Origin: Planctomycetia bacterium
Lineage (GTDB): Bacteria; Planctomycetota; Planctomycetia; Planctomycetales; Planctomycetaceae
DNA length: 34,721 bases
Assembly: GCA_026400935.1 (NCBI GenBank)
Contig: JAPLNX010000112.1
Span: 1 to 34,721, forward strand
Reading direction: 5' to 3'
Part shown: positions 1 through 9,759 of the stretch, piece after piece
Numbering within the stretch: the first letter of the stretch is position 1
Layout: the number at the start of each line of letters is the position of its first letter
The notes under the pieces: generated by a model
The model's database searches: none
What the model was told of the DNA's origin: nothing
What the model saw: the letters and a program-made list of their open reading frames with translations, nothing else
Translations under genes and position numbers: made by a program

Positions 1-104
1 GGCGTGTCGAAATTCTTATGAACGACCGCCCGCGCCGCTGCCTCGGCTACAAAACCCCAAGAGAAGTTTTCCTCGAACAAGCCTCGATTCGATCTTGCGT
101 TTGA
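1..104 (+). CDS. IS30-family transposase, C-terminal end (partial, runs off the left edge)
   Basis: Reading from base 3, the sequence encodes about 33 residues ending in a TGA at 102-104. They include NDRPRRCLGYKTPREVF, the typical C-terminal signature of IS30-type DDE transposases just after the catalytic glutamate region. The catalytic DDE residues lie outside the window, so intactness cannot be judged. The right-hand terminal inverted repeat should lie shortly after the stop, but cannot be defined without the left end. Together with the group II intron remnant about 1 kb away, it marks the left edge as a site of repeated insertion. Family assignment is fairly sure from the motif; the element name is unknown. 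Confidence 0.8.
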   Translation, partial: RVEILMNDRPRRCLGYKTPREVFLEQASIRSCV

Positions 105-369
105 GATTCATGACCGCCCGTCCACTGCAGCAAGAGGAAGATTACTATACTTGTACATCATTTTGTATGAAGCGTACCAGCACTCAGTAAATGAAGCTTG
201 GCCTGCACCCAATGTTGGAACATTATGCTTGAAGTCTTGAAAACTGTTCATAGTCAGTGGCCTTTGTCAAAAATGGCGAAGGATTGTAGTGAGTCGTCTC
301 GATTCGCTTTACATATCCACACAGTGATTGACACTCTTGCTGTGACTGAAGAAGTTGAAAAAACTTGCC
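105..369. other. Non-coding spacer, presumably containing the IS30 right end
   Basis: This AT-richer stretch separates the transposase stop from the apt stop. The only open frame inside it (198-401, plus) has no recognisable motif, no good ribosome site, and overlaps the apt 3' end on the other strand. I see no tRNA, promoter or convincing terminator. Confidence 0.4.
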
Positions 370-903
370 TCAACTCTCATCGGCGTAATGCACCAAGCTG
401 AAGACGTCGAAGCGGTCGAGTTTCTTTTGGCCGCCTAGGAAATCGAGCTCGATCACGAAGGCACAACCGGCGATCGTGGCCTTGAGGCGTTCGACGAGGT
501 TCACGCAGGCAAGCATGGTGCCTCCAGTGGCGAGGAGGTCATCGACGATGAGGACTCGATCGGATGGGCCTAGGGCATCGACGTGCATGTGGAGCGTGTC
601 GGTGCCGTATTCAAGGTCGTAAGAAAACGACTGAGTTTCATACGGCAGTTTTCCAGGTTTTCGGACTGGAACGAACGCGGCATTCAGGGCCAGTGCAAGC
701 GGTGCCGCGAAGATGAAACCGCGCGCCTCGGCAGCGACGACGGCGGTGATGCCGCGATCGCGAAAGTGTTCGGCGAATTCATCGGTCACTTGCTGAAAGG
801 CGGCTGGATTCGCGAGCAACGGCGTGATGTCGCGAAACATGATCCCCGGCTTGGGGAAATCAGCAACGCTGCGAATGTGGTCTTTGAGATTGAGTGATGT
901 CAT
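370..903 (-). CDS. apt: Adenine phosphoribosyltransferase
   Basis: This 177-residue cytoplasmic enzyme matches the usual length of bacterial APRT. It converts adenine and PRPP to AMP and pyrophosphate in purine salvage. The type-I phosphoribosyltransferase PRPP loop is clear in the C-terminal half ([13 protein letters not shown]). The N-terminal part has the APRT-typical [15 protein letters not shown], and [14 protein letters not shown] plus [10 protein letters not shown] form the conserved core. Nothing important looks missing. It stands alone on the minus strand between two mobile-element remnants, with no obvious operon partner. The ATG at 903 is used because the FxxPGIxFxDITPL motif follows at the normal distance; the upstream ribosome site is weak. 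Confidence 0.96.
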   Translation of the reverse strand: MTSLNLKDHIRSVADFPKPGIMFRDITPLLANPAAFQQVTDEFAEHFRDRGITAVVAAEARGFIFAAPLALALNAAFVPVRKPGKLPYETQSFSYDLEYGTDTLHMHVDALGPSDRVLIVDDLLATGGTMLACVNLVERLKATIAGCAFVIELDFLGGQKKLDRFDVFSLVHYADES

Positions 904-1008
904 TTTGGAAGCAGTCCTTCGTTACGGATCAATGAAGGCTACACAGTTTCAGAGCACGGCGAAGGCGCAGATATGTAGCCATCATCGCGCCGTGGAAGGT
1001 GTTGATCT

Positions 1009-1511
1009 TCAGCGGGAGTATAGCCCGCCCGACAACTTGTTGCTCCAGTCGGTAGCAATCGGAGCGGCGGTAGAGGAAACGAAACTGTCGAAGCCTTCGA
1101 TGGAAAGGGCCGCTTTGGCGGCTCCGCGAGTCAGCAGGCCGTAACATGAGTGAACTCTGAGCAAGCGTCGAAAAGGGGGATATGACAACCGACCCGCTTG
1201 AATAACGGGGAAGGCCGTTGTCGTCAGTGCGTGTGCCTCTTGACCTTGTCGGGAGAGGACCGAGCAACAGAACCCTTGCGGTCTCACCGGGGTACTGCCG
1301 ATGGCATGTGGACCGAGGAGATCAATGCAACACGGGAAGCCTGCGTCTTGGCGGTGCGTGACCGTCAACGAGAATCCCGCGAGGGACAGGCTCGGCCACA
1401 GCAGGTGACGGAGAGGCTCAAAGTATCGACGAAGCCGGGTAACTCCGGTGGAGCGAAGGGGCCTCAGTTCAAGGATCAACGTCGGTAGTGTCGCGGGGAG
1501 TGTGATTGGCG
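1009..1511 (+). mobile_element. Probable group II intron 5' RNA segment (remnant)
   Basis: The region directly upstream of the intron-protein remnant is rich in short G+C-rich complementary blocks and GNRA-like bits, as expected for the folded 5' domains of a bacterial group II intron. Its complement is open over 220 codons, and that antisense translation (with PLRSTGVTRL) recalls the spurious proteins often predicted opposite such introns. I could not place the 5' splice site or domain V with certainty. The boundaries are therefore those of the gene-free stretch, not of a folded intron. Basis: position next to the RT remnant, plus pattern recognition. Confidence 0.4.
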
Positions 1512-2025
1512 ATGAGCCTACCGATGCTTGAATCGACTCAGAGACTGCGGACGGCGTTGCAGGCGAAAACGAAGCCGCCGCGGGCGGATGGTACGAGCTA
1601 CCGCTCGGTTCCGAATTCGAACATTGTCTGGAGCGATCTTCACGTTCACACAGGCGGAGCGAAAAGTTCATTCCACTTCGTACTCACTGTACGACTAAGG
1701 TGTCTCGGAAGGATGTGCTGTGGGATGCGTGGACTCGCTGCCGTCATAACGGCGGAGCACCGGGCATCGACGGTCAGACATTCGCGGATATCGAGAAGCA
1801 CGGCGTGGTGGAATGGTTGAACGGACTTGCGGAAGAACTCTGAACGAAGACTTATCAACCTCAGGCGAAGGCTATTCGCCGCAGACTGGTCGAGTCTATT
1901 TGGGCACTCGGCCCTCGCGGAAGAAAATCCAAAAGCTCTGCGAATCAATCAGCGAACAGACCCGCCGGAACAGGACTCTCCAAGACGTGACCGAGATCGT
2001 GGACCGCCTGAACCGGCAGAGGTGA
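1512..2025 (+). pseudogene. Group II intron reverse transcriptase/maturase remnant (internally deleted)
   Basis: Two ends of an LtrA-type intron-encoded protein are fused without the middle. The N-terminal end starts MSLPMLESTQRLRTAL at 1512. After a frame change it continues as VSRKDVLWDAWTRCRHNGG and APGIDGQTFADIEKHGV, the RT-0/RT-1 region, then LNGLAEEL, a TGA stop, and KTYQPQ near 1860. The following frame reads YSPQTGRVYLGTRPSRKKIQ and KLCESISEQT, the post-RT maturase region, and ends after VDRLNR at 2025. The whole catalytic palm, including the YADD box, and the C-terminal DNA-binding/endonuclease part are gone. At least one frameshift, one nonsense codon and one large deletion (more than 200 codons by family comparison from memory) make it non-functional. 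Confidence 0.85.
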
Positions 2026-2391
2026 AAACAGCTCACACCGCGCCACCACTCGACTCTACGCGTGACGAGCCAGACGCTTCAGAAAACACAATCAATATTC
2101 CGTCATTCGGATTATTTGCGACTTTCCTCAACCGGCAGATTTCGCCGTCCCGGAAACAAGATTCCGTAGAAGGCTTCTCTGGCTTCTCCAATTTGTCAAA
2201 GCGTGCTTCTCGACTTCTTGAAATCTGAGCTAAAAACCCGAACGAGATTCAACTTCTGGCTGCGGGCTAAGTCTGACCAGGAACAAAACCGTCGATCATC
2301 CGGGGCGTACTAGCGTCCGGTTCGGAAACGAACTTTCAAACGGGACGCTAGCGAGTTCCGGCTGATTTGGTCAAAGCAAGGGATTGCGAAC
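2026..2391. other. Gene-free stretch between intron remnant and the RTX-cyclophilin gene
   Basis: No coding region can be supported here. One frame stays open to 2228 but has no recognisable motif after the maturase remnant. I looked for an intron domain V hairpin with its AGC triad and found none, consistent with a truncated intron. The right half holds the palindrome at 2310-2351 and presumably the promoter of the downstream gene; no clear -35/-10 pair stands out. A weak AAGGGA-like ribosome site lies about 10 bases before the ATG at 2392. Confidence 0.4.
2310..2351. repeat. Palindromic intergenic repeat (CTAGCGTCC arms)
   Basis: CTAGCGTCC at 2310-2318 pairs perfectly with GGACGCTAG at 2343-2351, leaving a 24-base loop. 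It lies 40 bases upstream of a start codon, so it could also affect expression. The CTAG-containing arms resemble those of the palindrome at 26744-26799, suggesting one dispersed REP-like family. Confidence 0.6.
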
Positions 2392-5300
2392 ATGAAACTG
2401 TCGTCGTGGTTGTCGCTTTGGGGGGCATTTGGAATTCGGGACCGAGCGGCAAAGAGCCGTCGAGGTCGAGCTTCGCGAATTCAAAACTCGGCTGGCGTCG
2501 CAGTCGAGATGGCCGGAGCGGCCGAAACGCTGGAAGTACGGCAGATGCTCAGCGCGGCAGAACCAGATCTGGTGGCTTTCGCAAAAGGCTTGAACACCGC
2601 TGGCGTGAAGTTCTACGGAACAGCTTGGTCCTCAGACACAACCGCCCAGAAGCAACTCTTTCAGGACGGCGGACAGTTCTTGCCATTCATTGAAGTCTCG
2701 AACGCTAATCAAACTCCGAACCAAGTGGCGATCGACAACAACATCACAACGTTTCCGACATGGGTCTTTCCAGACAACACGCGAGCCACTGGCTTGCTGA
2801 GTTTGGAGACGATCGCGCAACGCTCGAACGTGGCGATTCCTACGGGAGTGAATCCGTCGTTCACGACGGTTCCCGGCCAGTCTTTACTGAGCGGTTCGCC
2901 GCTGTTGGTCTCGCTGGATGGCTACGATCCGAACGGCGGAACGCTGACTTACACTTACACAATCGCGAACAACAGTGCGGGCGTGACCGCGACCGTTCAA
3001 CCTCGCAAAAATGGATTGAAGGTCTCAGTCGCCAATTATGGCGACATGGTCTTTCAGACTTTCGATGACCTCGCTCCGCGAGCGACTGAGCACATCGACG
3101 CACTCGCGAACAACAACTTCTACGACAACGTCACGTTCCACCGCGTCATCAACAACTTCATGATCCAAGGTGGCGATCCGACGGGAACGGGAACTGGCGG
3201 CTCAACGCTCGGCAAGTTCGACGATCAGTTCAACACAGACTTGCAGTTCAATCGTCCAGGCTTGCTCGCAATGGCCAAGTCAACTGACGACACGAACGAT
3301 TCGCAATTCTTCATCACCGAAACGGCGACGCGCAGCTTGGACTTCCAGCACACGATCTTCGGCGTGCTCGTAGAAGGCGATGCCGTCCGCGAGGCGATCA
3401 GCAACGTCCCCGTCGATGTGAATAAGAAGCCGATCAACGCAGTCACGATGACTTCAGTCGATGTCATCCAAGACGTTGAAAACGGCGTACTGATGCTGAA
3501 GGCCAGCGAAGGAAAAACCGGCGCGGCGGATATTACCGTGACCGTGACCGACTCCGACGGCAACTCTTACTCACAGACATTCCACGTCACCGTGACGGCA
3601 GACACGATCAACAGCAATCCGTTCTTGTCGGACATCCCGTTGATCCGCACGATTCAAGGCGTGCAAGTCGGCTTCATGGTAGCTGCTCAAGATGCGGACC
3701 CAAATCCAAATGCCAGTCCGATTACCTATCTCGGGCAAGGCGTCTTGAGTGGCAACAACATTTTGGTGCCTTATGTGACAGACGCCAACAAGCTGACTTA
3801 CTCTCTGAATCAAGGGACTGGCCAGGTCATCGTGACACCCGCCAACAATTTTGTCGGCACCGAAAAAATCACATTAGCGACCGGAATCTCAATCGGTGCG
3901 GGAACGACCGCGTTGGATCGGTCGTCCACGATCGACTACCAGGTCGTGCCGATCGAAGTTGTGGCCACCGCCTCGGTACTGACGCTGTCTGCCGACAACG
4001 ACACGGCTCATCACGCGGCGAATGATGGTCAGGCCGATTCGTATTTGGTACGAGTCAACAATGGCTTGCTGGAAGTGACAATTAACGGACACGTCTCTTC
4101 ACTCTCGGTTCCGGCGTCGGTTTCAACGTTGATCATCAACGGCTCCGATGACACCGACACGCTGACAGTGGATTTCACGAACGGCAGTCCAATTCCCTCC
4201 GGCGGGATTGTGTTCAACGGCGCACTGCAAACGTTGAGTGGAGTCGATCAATTGGTCGTGACAGGGGCCGCACCGGGAAGCGTGGTCTACACGATGTCCA
4301 ATACTACTGACGGCGAACTGGCACTCAACGGCTCGCCGATCATTGTCTTCACGGCTGTCGAAGCGATTTTGGATCAACTGACCGCTGCTAATCGAGGGTT
4401 TCAACTTGGTGACGGCAATGATCTCGCGATCTTGGCAGATGACGGAACTGTGGCGAACAATCGCTCGCAATTGACCGTCGGTGCCACGCAGATTGTGTTT
4501 GCAAATCCGACTAGTTCGTTGGAAGTCGGTCTGGGTGAAGGTACTGATTCGCTGACCGTCACCGGCTTCGATTCAAATCTCAGCAGTGGTGTCACACTGA
4601 CTCTGTCGGGTGACGCGGGTGACGACACGATCAATGCTTCCGCTCTCACTCGGGCCGTTTCACTTGGTGGCGGAGACGGGAATGATTCTCTCGTCGGTGG
4701 ATCGGGAGACGACTTGTTTTCCATTGATCTTGGTGATGACACCATCTTTGGCGGTCCGGGCACAGACGAAATCGCTGGAAGTAATCTGACAGGAACTTTG
4801 ACACTCTCGAACACGCAATTGACCGGCATTGCGACGGACACCGTCAACGCCTCGACGGGCTCCGATAGCCTCACCGGGATCGAATTCGCAAACTTGGTCG
4901 CCGGAAATCTTGCAGTGACGTTCAACGCACGAGCGTTCGATGGATTAGTCACGCTCGTCGGCGGAAATGCCAACGATACGTTGCTCGGTGGCACTGGCCA
5001 GGATGTAATCAATGGGAACGGTGGCAATGACCTACTGGAAGGTGGCCTCGATAACGACACGCTCAACGGCGGTGCCGGGACCGACACTCTGCAAGAATCC
5101 GGCGACGTCAACTTTGTGATGACTCTTACCAAGTTGACCGGCCTGGGATCGGACTCCTTCAGCAGTATCGAGATGGCTCGGCTGACCGGCGGAGTGAGTG
5201 CTAACAACATCAACACACTCGCGTTCAAAGGTCCGGTCACATTGAGCGGCAGCGACGGCAACGACACTTTGCAATCAGCAGGCGGAAACGATTCGCTGCT

Positions 5301-6870
5301 CGGTGACGGCGGGAACGATTCAATCGTTTCTGGTTCTGGCAACGACACCGTTTCTGGCGGCGATGGGAACGACACGATTCAAGGGGGAGCTGGCGACGAC
5401 TTCGTGTTGGGCGGGGCCGGTGACGACAACGTCGATGGTCAAGCTGGTAACGATCGAGTCAGCGGCGGACTGGACACCGACACACTCACCGGCGGCGCGG
5501 GATCGACTGACATCGTGACCGAAACGACTGACGTCGCATTGCTCACGCTGACGAACGCCTCAATGACGGGACTCGGCTCTGACTTGCTTAGCGGCTTTGA
5601 AGCGGCTCAATTCACCGGTGGAGACAGCGGCAACACGTTCGACGCGAGTGCCTTCACGGCTGGTCCCGTCACGTTGCAAGGTGGTGGTGGCAATGATTCA
5701 TTGGTCGGCAGCAGCGGCAAAGATGTTTTGAATGGCGGCGACGGAGCAGACTCGATCACGGGCGGACTAGGTAACGACACCATTGATGGCGGTGGCGGAA
5801 ATGATCTGCTCATCGAAACTACGAACGTCAATGTCACGGTTTCGGCCACTCAAGTTGTGGGGGCTAACAGTGGCCTCGGCACGGATAATTACACCGGTTT
5901 GGAAGCGATCCAAATCACAGGCGGAGCAGCGGCGAACAAGTTCGATCTGACATTGTTTACCGGCAATGCGACGTTAATCGGCAACGGCGGCAACGACACG
6001 CTGATCGGCGGCAGTGGGAACGATGCCTTGACTGGCGGTGCCGGCAACGAGTCCTTCATCGGCAACGGCGGTAACGACACCATCAACGCGGGCGCGGGAA
6101 GCGATACGCTCAATGGTGGCGATGGAAACGACAAACTCTTCGGACAGGGAGGAAGCGGTGACCTCCTTACGGGCGGAGCCGGAAACGACACGCTCGATGG
6201 CGGAGCGGGTGCCGACGGAATCTTTGAAAATGGCACCGGAGGATTTGTTGCCACCAATATTTCGCTGATCGGCAACGGTAACGATGTCATCGTGGGGATT
6301 GAACAACTCACGCTGATAGGCGGATCTGGCGACGACTTGCTGGATGCCGCCGCTTTCAGCGCTGGAGGTGTTTTTCTGAATGGAAGCAACGGCAATGACA
6401 CGCTCATCGGCACCGCGCTGAATGACGTCTTGTATGGCTGGATCGGCAATGATTCGATCAATGGCGGCGCGGGAAACGATTCGATTCGAGGCGGCCTCGA
6501 CAACGATACGATCAACGCGGGTGACGGCAACGACACCGTCAATGGTGGCGACGGAAACGATGTGATTGACGGCGGCAATGGCGACGATCAGCTCTCTGGC
6601 TACAAAGGAAACGATCAGCTCACGGGTGGTGCCGGCGCTGACTCGCTGGTTGGCGGTGACGGCAACGACACTCTACTTGGCGGCTTAGACAACGACTCAT
6701 TGATCGGCGGACTCGGCATCGACAGTGTCGATGGTCAAGACGGTGACGACAAAGTCACCGGTGGCGTCGGTGGCGGGAAGCCGGTTCAAGTGGGCGACAT
6801 CGTCGTCGGCTCGCTCACTGAAATCTCGAACGCACTTACGATCGTCGGAACATGGATCGACGCGGTGTAG
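2392..6870 (+). CDS. Giant secreted cyclophilin-type peptidylprolyl isomerase with thioredoxin-like domain and RTX repeats
   Basis: The protein has 1492 residues. The basic N-terminus leads to LEVRQMLSA (47-55), a variant of the LEPR-XLL motif at the start of many planctomycete extracellular proteins. Residues 56-150 look like the thioredoxin domain found fused to VKOR proteins, with cis-Pro P122 in FPTW, but the WCxxC site reads WSSDT (79-83), so it cannot do disulfide exchange. After a short Ig-like stretch, residues 214-364 form a cyclophilin: FHRVI with R251, then FMIQGGD with F256 and Q259, QFF at 305-307, and H320. The CypA Trp121 position is Ser315. Two beta-rich Ig/cadherin-like stretches follow. 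About 45 RTX-like nonapeptides (GGxGNDxLx) then run from about 760 to 1457, broken by five copies of another module. A cell-surface or extracellular calcium-stabilised protein is inferred; substrate unknown. It appears monocistronic. Confidence 0.88.
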   Translation: MKLSSWLSLWGAFGIRDRAAKSRRGRASRIQNSAGVAVEMAGAAETLEVRQMLSAAEPDLVAFAKGLNTAGVKFYGTAWSSDTTAQKQLFQDGGQFLPFIEVSNANQTPNQVAIDNNITTFPTWVFPDNTRATGLLSLETIAQRSNVAIPTGVNPSFTTVPGQSLLSGSPLLVSLDGYDPNGGTLTYTYTIANNSAGVTATVQPRKNGLKVSVANYGDMVFQTFDDLAPRATEHIDALANNNFYDNVTFHRVINNFMIQGGDPTGTGTGGSTLGKFDDQFNTDLQFNRPGLLAMAKSTDDTNDSQFFITETATRSLDFQHTIFGVLVEGDAVREAISNVPVDVNKKPINAVTMTSVDVIQDVENGVLMLKASEGKTGAADITVTVTDSDGNSYSQTFHVTVTADTINSNPFLSDIPLIRTIQGVQVGFMVAAQDADPNPNASPITYLGQGVLSGNNILVPYVTDANKLTYSLNQGTGQVIVTPANNFVGTEKITLATGISIGAGTTALDRSSTIDYQVVPIEVVATASVLTLSADNDTAHHAANDGQADSYLVRVNNGLLEVTINGHVSSLSVPASVSTLIINGSDDTDTLTVDFTNGSPIPSGGIVFNGALQTLSGVDQLVVTGAAPGSVVYTMSNTTDGELALNGSPIIVFTAVEAILDQLTAANRGFQLGDGNDLAILADDGTVANNRSQLTVGATQIVFANPTSSLEVGLGEGTDSLTVTGFDSNLSSGVTLTLSGDAGDDTINASALTRAVSLGGGDGNDSLVGGSGDDLFSIDLGDDTIFGGPGTDEIAGSNLTGTLTLSNTQLTGIATDTVNASTGSDSLTGIEFANLVAGNLAVTFNARAFDGLVTLVGGNANDTLLGGTGQDVINGNGGNDLLEGGLDNDTLNGGAGTDTLQESGDVNFVMTLTKLTGLGSDSFSSIEMARLTGGVSANNINTLAFKGPVTLSGSDGNDTLQSAGGNDSLLGDGGNDSIVSGSGNDTVSGGDGNDTIQGGAGDDFVLGGAGDDNVDGQAGNDRVSGGLDTDTLTGGAGSTDIVTETTDVALLTLTNASMTGLGSDLLSGFEAAQFTGGDSGNTFDASAFTAGPVTLQGGGGNDSLVGSSGKDVLNGGDGADSITGGLGNDTIDGGGGNDLLIETTNVNVTVSATQVVGANSGLGTDNYTGLEAIQITGGAAANKFDLTLFTGNATLIGNGGNDTLIGGSGNDALTGGAGNESFIGNGGNDTINAGAGSDTLNGGDGNDKLFGQGGSGDLLTGGAGNDTLDGGAGADGIFENGTGGFVATNISLIGNGNDVIVGIEQLTLIGGSGDDLLDAAAFSAGGVFLNGSNGNDTLIGTALNDVLYGWIGNDSINGGAGNDSIRGGLDNDTINAGDGNDTVNGGDGNDVIDGGNGDDQLSGYKGNDQLTGGAGADSLVGGDGNDTLLGGLDNDSLIGGLGIDSVDGQDGDDKVTGGVGGGKPVQVGDIVVGSLTEISNALTIVGTWIDAV
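4665..6770 (+). repeat. RTX-type calcium-binding repeat region, with five interspersed non-RTX modules
   Basis: Within the gene, nonapeptides such as GGDGNDTIQ and GGAGNDTLD recur about 45 times in blocks. The blocks are separated by a roughly 50-residue module that begins with an acidic TLxE-like turn and runs through a hydrophobic strand pair, TGLGSD, an SGxExA stretch, LTGG, and DAxAFxG before VTLxGGxGNDTL. Copies begin near 4755, 5085, 5510, 5805 and 6220. Repeats are conserved mainly at the protein level, with variable codons, which argues for old expansion rather than recent slippage. Confidence 0.8.
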
Positions 6871-6906
6871 GAACCACGAATGGCTGAGAGTGTTACAAAC
6901 TCCAAC

Positions 6907-7007
6907 GAGCTGGCCTCGGTGGAATCGGGCCTCTGCACTACGCACCGAACTCGCTGAGGAAAATACGCAGCGTAGTGCAAAATCCCTGTGACCACCGAGG
7001 CAAGCTC
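6907..7007. repeat. Nested inverted repeat between convergent genes
   Basis: The outer arms GAGCTGGCCTCGGTGG (6907-6922) and CCACCGAGGCAAGCTC (6992-7007) pair over 15 of 16 bases. Inside, TGCACTACGC (6934-6943) and GCGTAGTGCA (6970-6979) pair perfectly. The transcript of either strand could form a two-tiered hairpin. It sits between the stops of two convergent genes and may help terminate both, but lacks a T-tract. A sequence related to its right edge recurs inside the broken cheA region at 24868-24920. Confidence 0.75.
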
Positions 7008-7035
7008 AGTCGGGGTTTGTGTCAACTCGGGTTGG

Positions 7036-9759
7036 CTACCAGCCCAGACAACACGGCATCTCGATGACCGACCAAAACAGTCGTTGAGCCAACGGGATCG
7101 GTTTGCGGTCGGCTCGCGAATAGACCAAGCGGCCATCGACGACGACGTGCGTCGTGTGCGTCGCGTACTCGAACGGATCGCCATCATAGAGGACGAGGTC
7201 CGCAACTTTGCCCGGCTCGATGCTGCCGAAGCGGTCGTCGATACGGAGTACTTTCGCCGCGTCCAGGCTGATCGACGACAGCGCCTTCTCGAAACCGAGC
7301 CCATGTACGGCGGCGATCGCCGCCTCGAAACGCGCGACTCGCGTCTTCGGGACATAACCTTCCGCGCCGCTGGTAATCGCCAACAGGATGTTCGCGTCCG
7401 ACAGCGCACTGGCGTTGCTCAGGTGCGAGTGATACGTCTCCAAACTGCCCCCCGATCGCTGCATCGTCGGGTGCAAGAAGATCGGCACCTTCGCAGCGAC
7501 GAGTTGTTCGCGAATCAGAAAACCTTCCGCGGCGAGAGCGATCGCGCTGTCGAGGCCGAACTCTTGCGACAGCCGCAAACCGGTGAGGATGTCGTCCGCC
7601 TGCTGGGCGGCGAAGAGCGTTTGCACTTTCTTGTCGAGGGCCAGTGAAAAGCTTTCGCGTTTCAAACTGCGGTCGGCGGGAGCGTCTTTCTCCTTCGCGG
7701 CCTCCGCTTTCTTCTTCGCATTCGCCGCGTCGGCAAACGCTTGTCGGATGAGGGCGGCGGTCCCCATGCGCGTTTGCGGCAGACGTTCTTTGTAAGTCGT
7801 CTTCGGCGCTTCGCCGAGGTTGATGACCAACGCCTGCGGAAAGCGCACGGTCATCGCATCGGCGGTGCGACCGTGAGTCCGAAAGACTCCGCTGAGCCCG
7901 CCGATCACGTTGGCTCGGCCGGGGATCGAATGCACGACGGTGATGCCTTGCTCCAACAGATACCGCAACAGCGGTTCGCTGGGATTGAACGCATCGAGCA
8001 CCCGCGCGTCCGCTTGATTCGGATCGCTCGCCTCGTCGGCGTCTTGATCGGCCGGGATGTTGTATTCGCCGGAGAGGGGCACAATCGTCGCCGCGTCGAT
8101 CAATCCAGGAGACACATTCGCCGCCGTCAGCACCGGCACGCCAGGCGGGATTTGCAGATCGCCACGCGGTCCCGCGAAGAGGATTTTCCCGTCTTTCACA
8201 TGCACCGCGCCGTCGGCGATGGTCGGCTTCGCAACCGTGTGCAAGCGGCCGGCGAGCACGATGAACTCAGTCGCGTCCGTCGTCGCGGCTTTCGAGTTGT
8301 TCGGCAGGACAGGGCTCTTCGCAGCGGGAGGTGCCGACATTGGCGGTTTGAATTCCGGCAGCCGGGACTTGTCGAGCGATGCGTATCCGCCCGTTTGGAA
8401 ACTGCGATCGCGTTCGTCGCTCAGCGCGAAGACTCGTTTGCCGTCGATGTAGGTTTCGAGCACTCGGCTGTAGACGGAGAACGGTTCGCCGCTGAGCACC
8501 ACGAAGTCCGCGTCCTTCCCTTTCTCGAGCGAGCCGACGCGGTGATCGAGCTTCAGTGCCTGAGCGGGATACAGCGTGATCGCCTTCAGCGCGTCATCGG
8601 TCGATAACCCGCCACGGACTGTGACCGCCGCCGTCCGCAACAAGAAGCGGCTTTCAGTGACCGGGTCGTCCGTGTTGACGTGAACCTTGATGCCCGCCTT
8701 CGTCAGTTCCGCCGCACATTCTTCGATGAAACCGACGACTTCTGCTTTACCGCCGGGGCTGTCGGGGATCGTCAGCGAAATCGGGACGCCCGCTTTGGCG
8801 ATCTCGTCGAGCACCTTGTACGATTCGGTGCCATGTTGAATGACGAGATCGAAATCAAACTCACGCCGCAAGCGAAGCACGGTGAGAATGTCGTCCGCTC
8901 GGTGCGTGTGAAAATGAACGGTGCGCTTCTTCTGCAAGACTTCAGCGAGCGGTTCGAGCGACAGACTGCGTTCCGGCGGAGTGGGCGGCGACGCCGTGTC
9001 TTCTTTGCTCTCAGGTTTCTTGTCGTCTGCTTTTTTGGCTTCAAATTCGGCGAGTTTCTGCCGGTACTTGTCCCACTTAGCGAGATACTCCTGAGCCTTC
9101 ACCAGCTCAGCCCGTTGCAGCGCAGCGACCTTCATGCGTGTGGACGGGGCCTTGCCCTTACCTCCATAAGCTTTCTTCGGATTCTCGCCGTTAGCCATCT
9201 TCAGTCCGCCGAGCACGTGCGGCGTCTCGAACCACATTTGCTCCGGCGAGTAACCTCGCAGCTTCACATAGATCGTCTGCCCGCCAATGACGTTCGCGCT
9301 ACCGGGCATGATGTTCGCCGTCGTGACCCCACCCGCGTTCGCCATGCGGATTCCCGGATCAAACGGGTTCAACGAATCGAGCGCGCGGACAATGCTAGTG
9401 ATCGGATCGGTCACTTCATTGCCATCCGAGTTCGCATTCACCGCCGGCCGCGAGTAGACACCCAAATGCGAATGACTATCCACCAAGCCGGGGATGATGA
9501 CCTTCCCGGTGACGTCGATGACATTCGCCCCAGCCGGGCTCGGGACTTTGTCACTCGGCCCAACGTCTACAATCCGCCCACCTGCGACGACTAACGCGCC
9601 ATTCTCGATCACCAAGCCAGAGACGGTGTGAATGCGAGCGTTACGATAAACGACGATTTCAGGCTTAATGACCTGCCGGTCTTCAGCCGAAGCAAAGTCA
9701 ATCGCAGGAAACACGAACATCAACCACAAAACTGACAGAATCAAAAGTCGCTGCGGCAC
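7036..9759 (-). CDS. Exported tandem amidohydrolase (imidazolonepropionase-like), second half degenerate
   Basis: About 907 residues from the GTG at 9759, chosen because GGAG lies 5 bases upstream and a signal peptide (RLLILSVLWLMFVF, then ASAED) follows directly; the frame stays open to an ATG at 9858. Two amidohydrolase-superfamily units are fused. The first has PGLVDSHSHLG with the metal-binding HxH at about residues 96 and 98, VHFHTHRADD, an IQHGTES stretch and VNTDDP, so it could be an active metal-dependent hydrolase. A charged Lys/Glu-rich insert precedes HFHTH. The second half keeps the fold (AQQADDILTGLRL, EPGKVADLVLYDGDP) but reads PGLIDAATI instead of HxH, so it is probably non-catalytic. 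Substrate unknown; related proteins are often annotated as imidazolonepropionase or prolidase-like. Confidence 0.9.
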   Translation of the reverse strand: MPQRLLILSVLWLMFVFPAIDFASAEDRQVIKPEIVVYRNARIHTVSGLVIENGALVVAGGRIVDVGPSDKVPSPAGANVIDVTGKVIIPGLVDSHSHLGVYSRPAVNANSDGNEVTDPITSIVRALDSLNPFDPGIRMANAGGVTTANIMPGSANVIGGQTIYVKLRGYSPEQMWFETPHVLGGLKMANGENPKKAYGGKGKAPSTRMKVAALQRAELVKAQEYLAKWDKYRQKLAEFEAKKADDKKPESKEDTASPPTPPERSLSLEPLAEVLQKKRTVHFHTHRADDILTVLRLRREFDFDLVIQHGTESYKVLDEIAKAGVPISLTIPDSPGGKAEVVGFIEECAAELTKAGIKVHVNTDDPVTESRFLLRTAAVTVRGGLSTDDALKAITLYPAQALKLDHRVGSLEKGKDADFVVLSGEPFSVYSRVLETYIDGKRVFALSDERDRSFQTGGYASLDKSRLPEFKPPMSAPPAAKSPVLPNNSKAATTDATEFIVLAGRLHTVAKPTIADGAVHVKDGKILFAGPRGDLQIPPGVPVLTAANVSPGLIDAATIVPLSGEYNIPADQDADEASDPNQADARVLDAFNPSEPLLRYLLEQGITVVHSIPGRANVIGGLSGVFRTHGRTADAMTVRFPQALVINLGEAPKTTYKERLPQTRMGTAALIRQAFADAANAKKKAEAAKEKDAPADRSLKRESFSLALDKKVQTLFAAQQADDILTGLRLSQEFGLDSAIALAAEGFLIREQLVAAKVPIFLHPTMQRSGGSLETYHSHLSNASALSDANILLAITSGAEGYVPKTRVARFEAAIAAVHGLGFEKALSSISLDAAKVLRIDDRFGSIEPGKVADLVLYDGDPFEYATHTTHVVVDGRLVYSRADRKPIPLAQRLFWSVIEMPCCLGW

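Noticed and set aside
198-401. 67-codon plus-strand frame near the left edge
   Set aside because: No ribosome site or motif, and it overlaps the end of apt; judged chance.
1009-1671. 220-codon open frame on the minus strand
   Set aside because: It is antisense to the putative group II intron RNA and the start of its RT remnant. Its Ser/Arg/Leu-rich, motif-free translation looks like the spurious proteins commonly predicted opposite such introns.
4401-6578. Long antisense open frames (4401-5375 and 5889-6578, minus) rich in Ser and Pro
   Set aside because: They are mirror images of the Gly/Asn/Asp RTX repeats, and repeat codon bias keeps the complement open. No ribosome site or motif.
4665-6770. 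Repeat region as a non-coding satellite or CRISPR
   Set aside because: One reading frame stays open throughout and repeats are conserved as RTX-like protein motifs with variable codons.
7741-9594. Long plus-strand open frames (7741-8607 and 8680-9594) opposite the amidohydrolase
   Set aside because: Arg/His/Asp-rich shadow translations without motifs; the minus strand encodes a clear conserved enzyme across the same bases.
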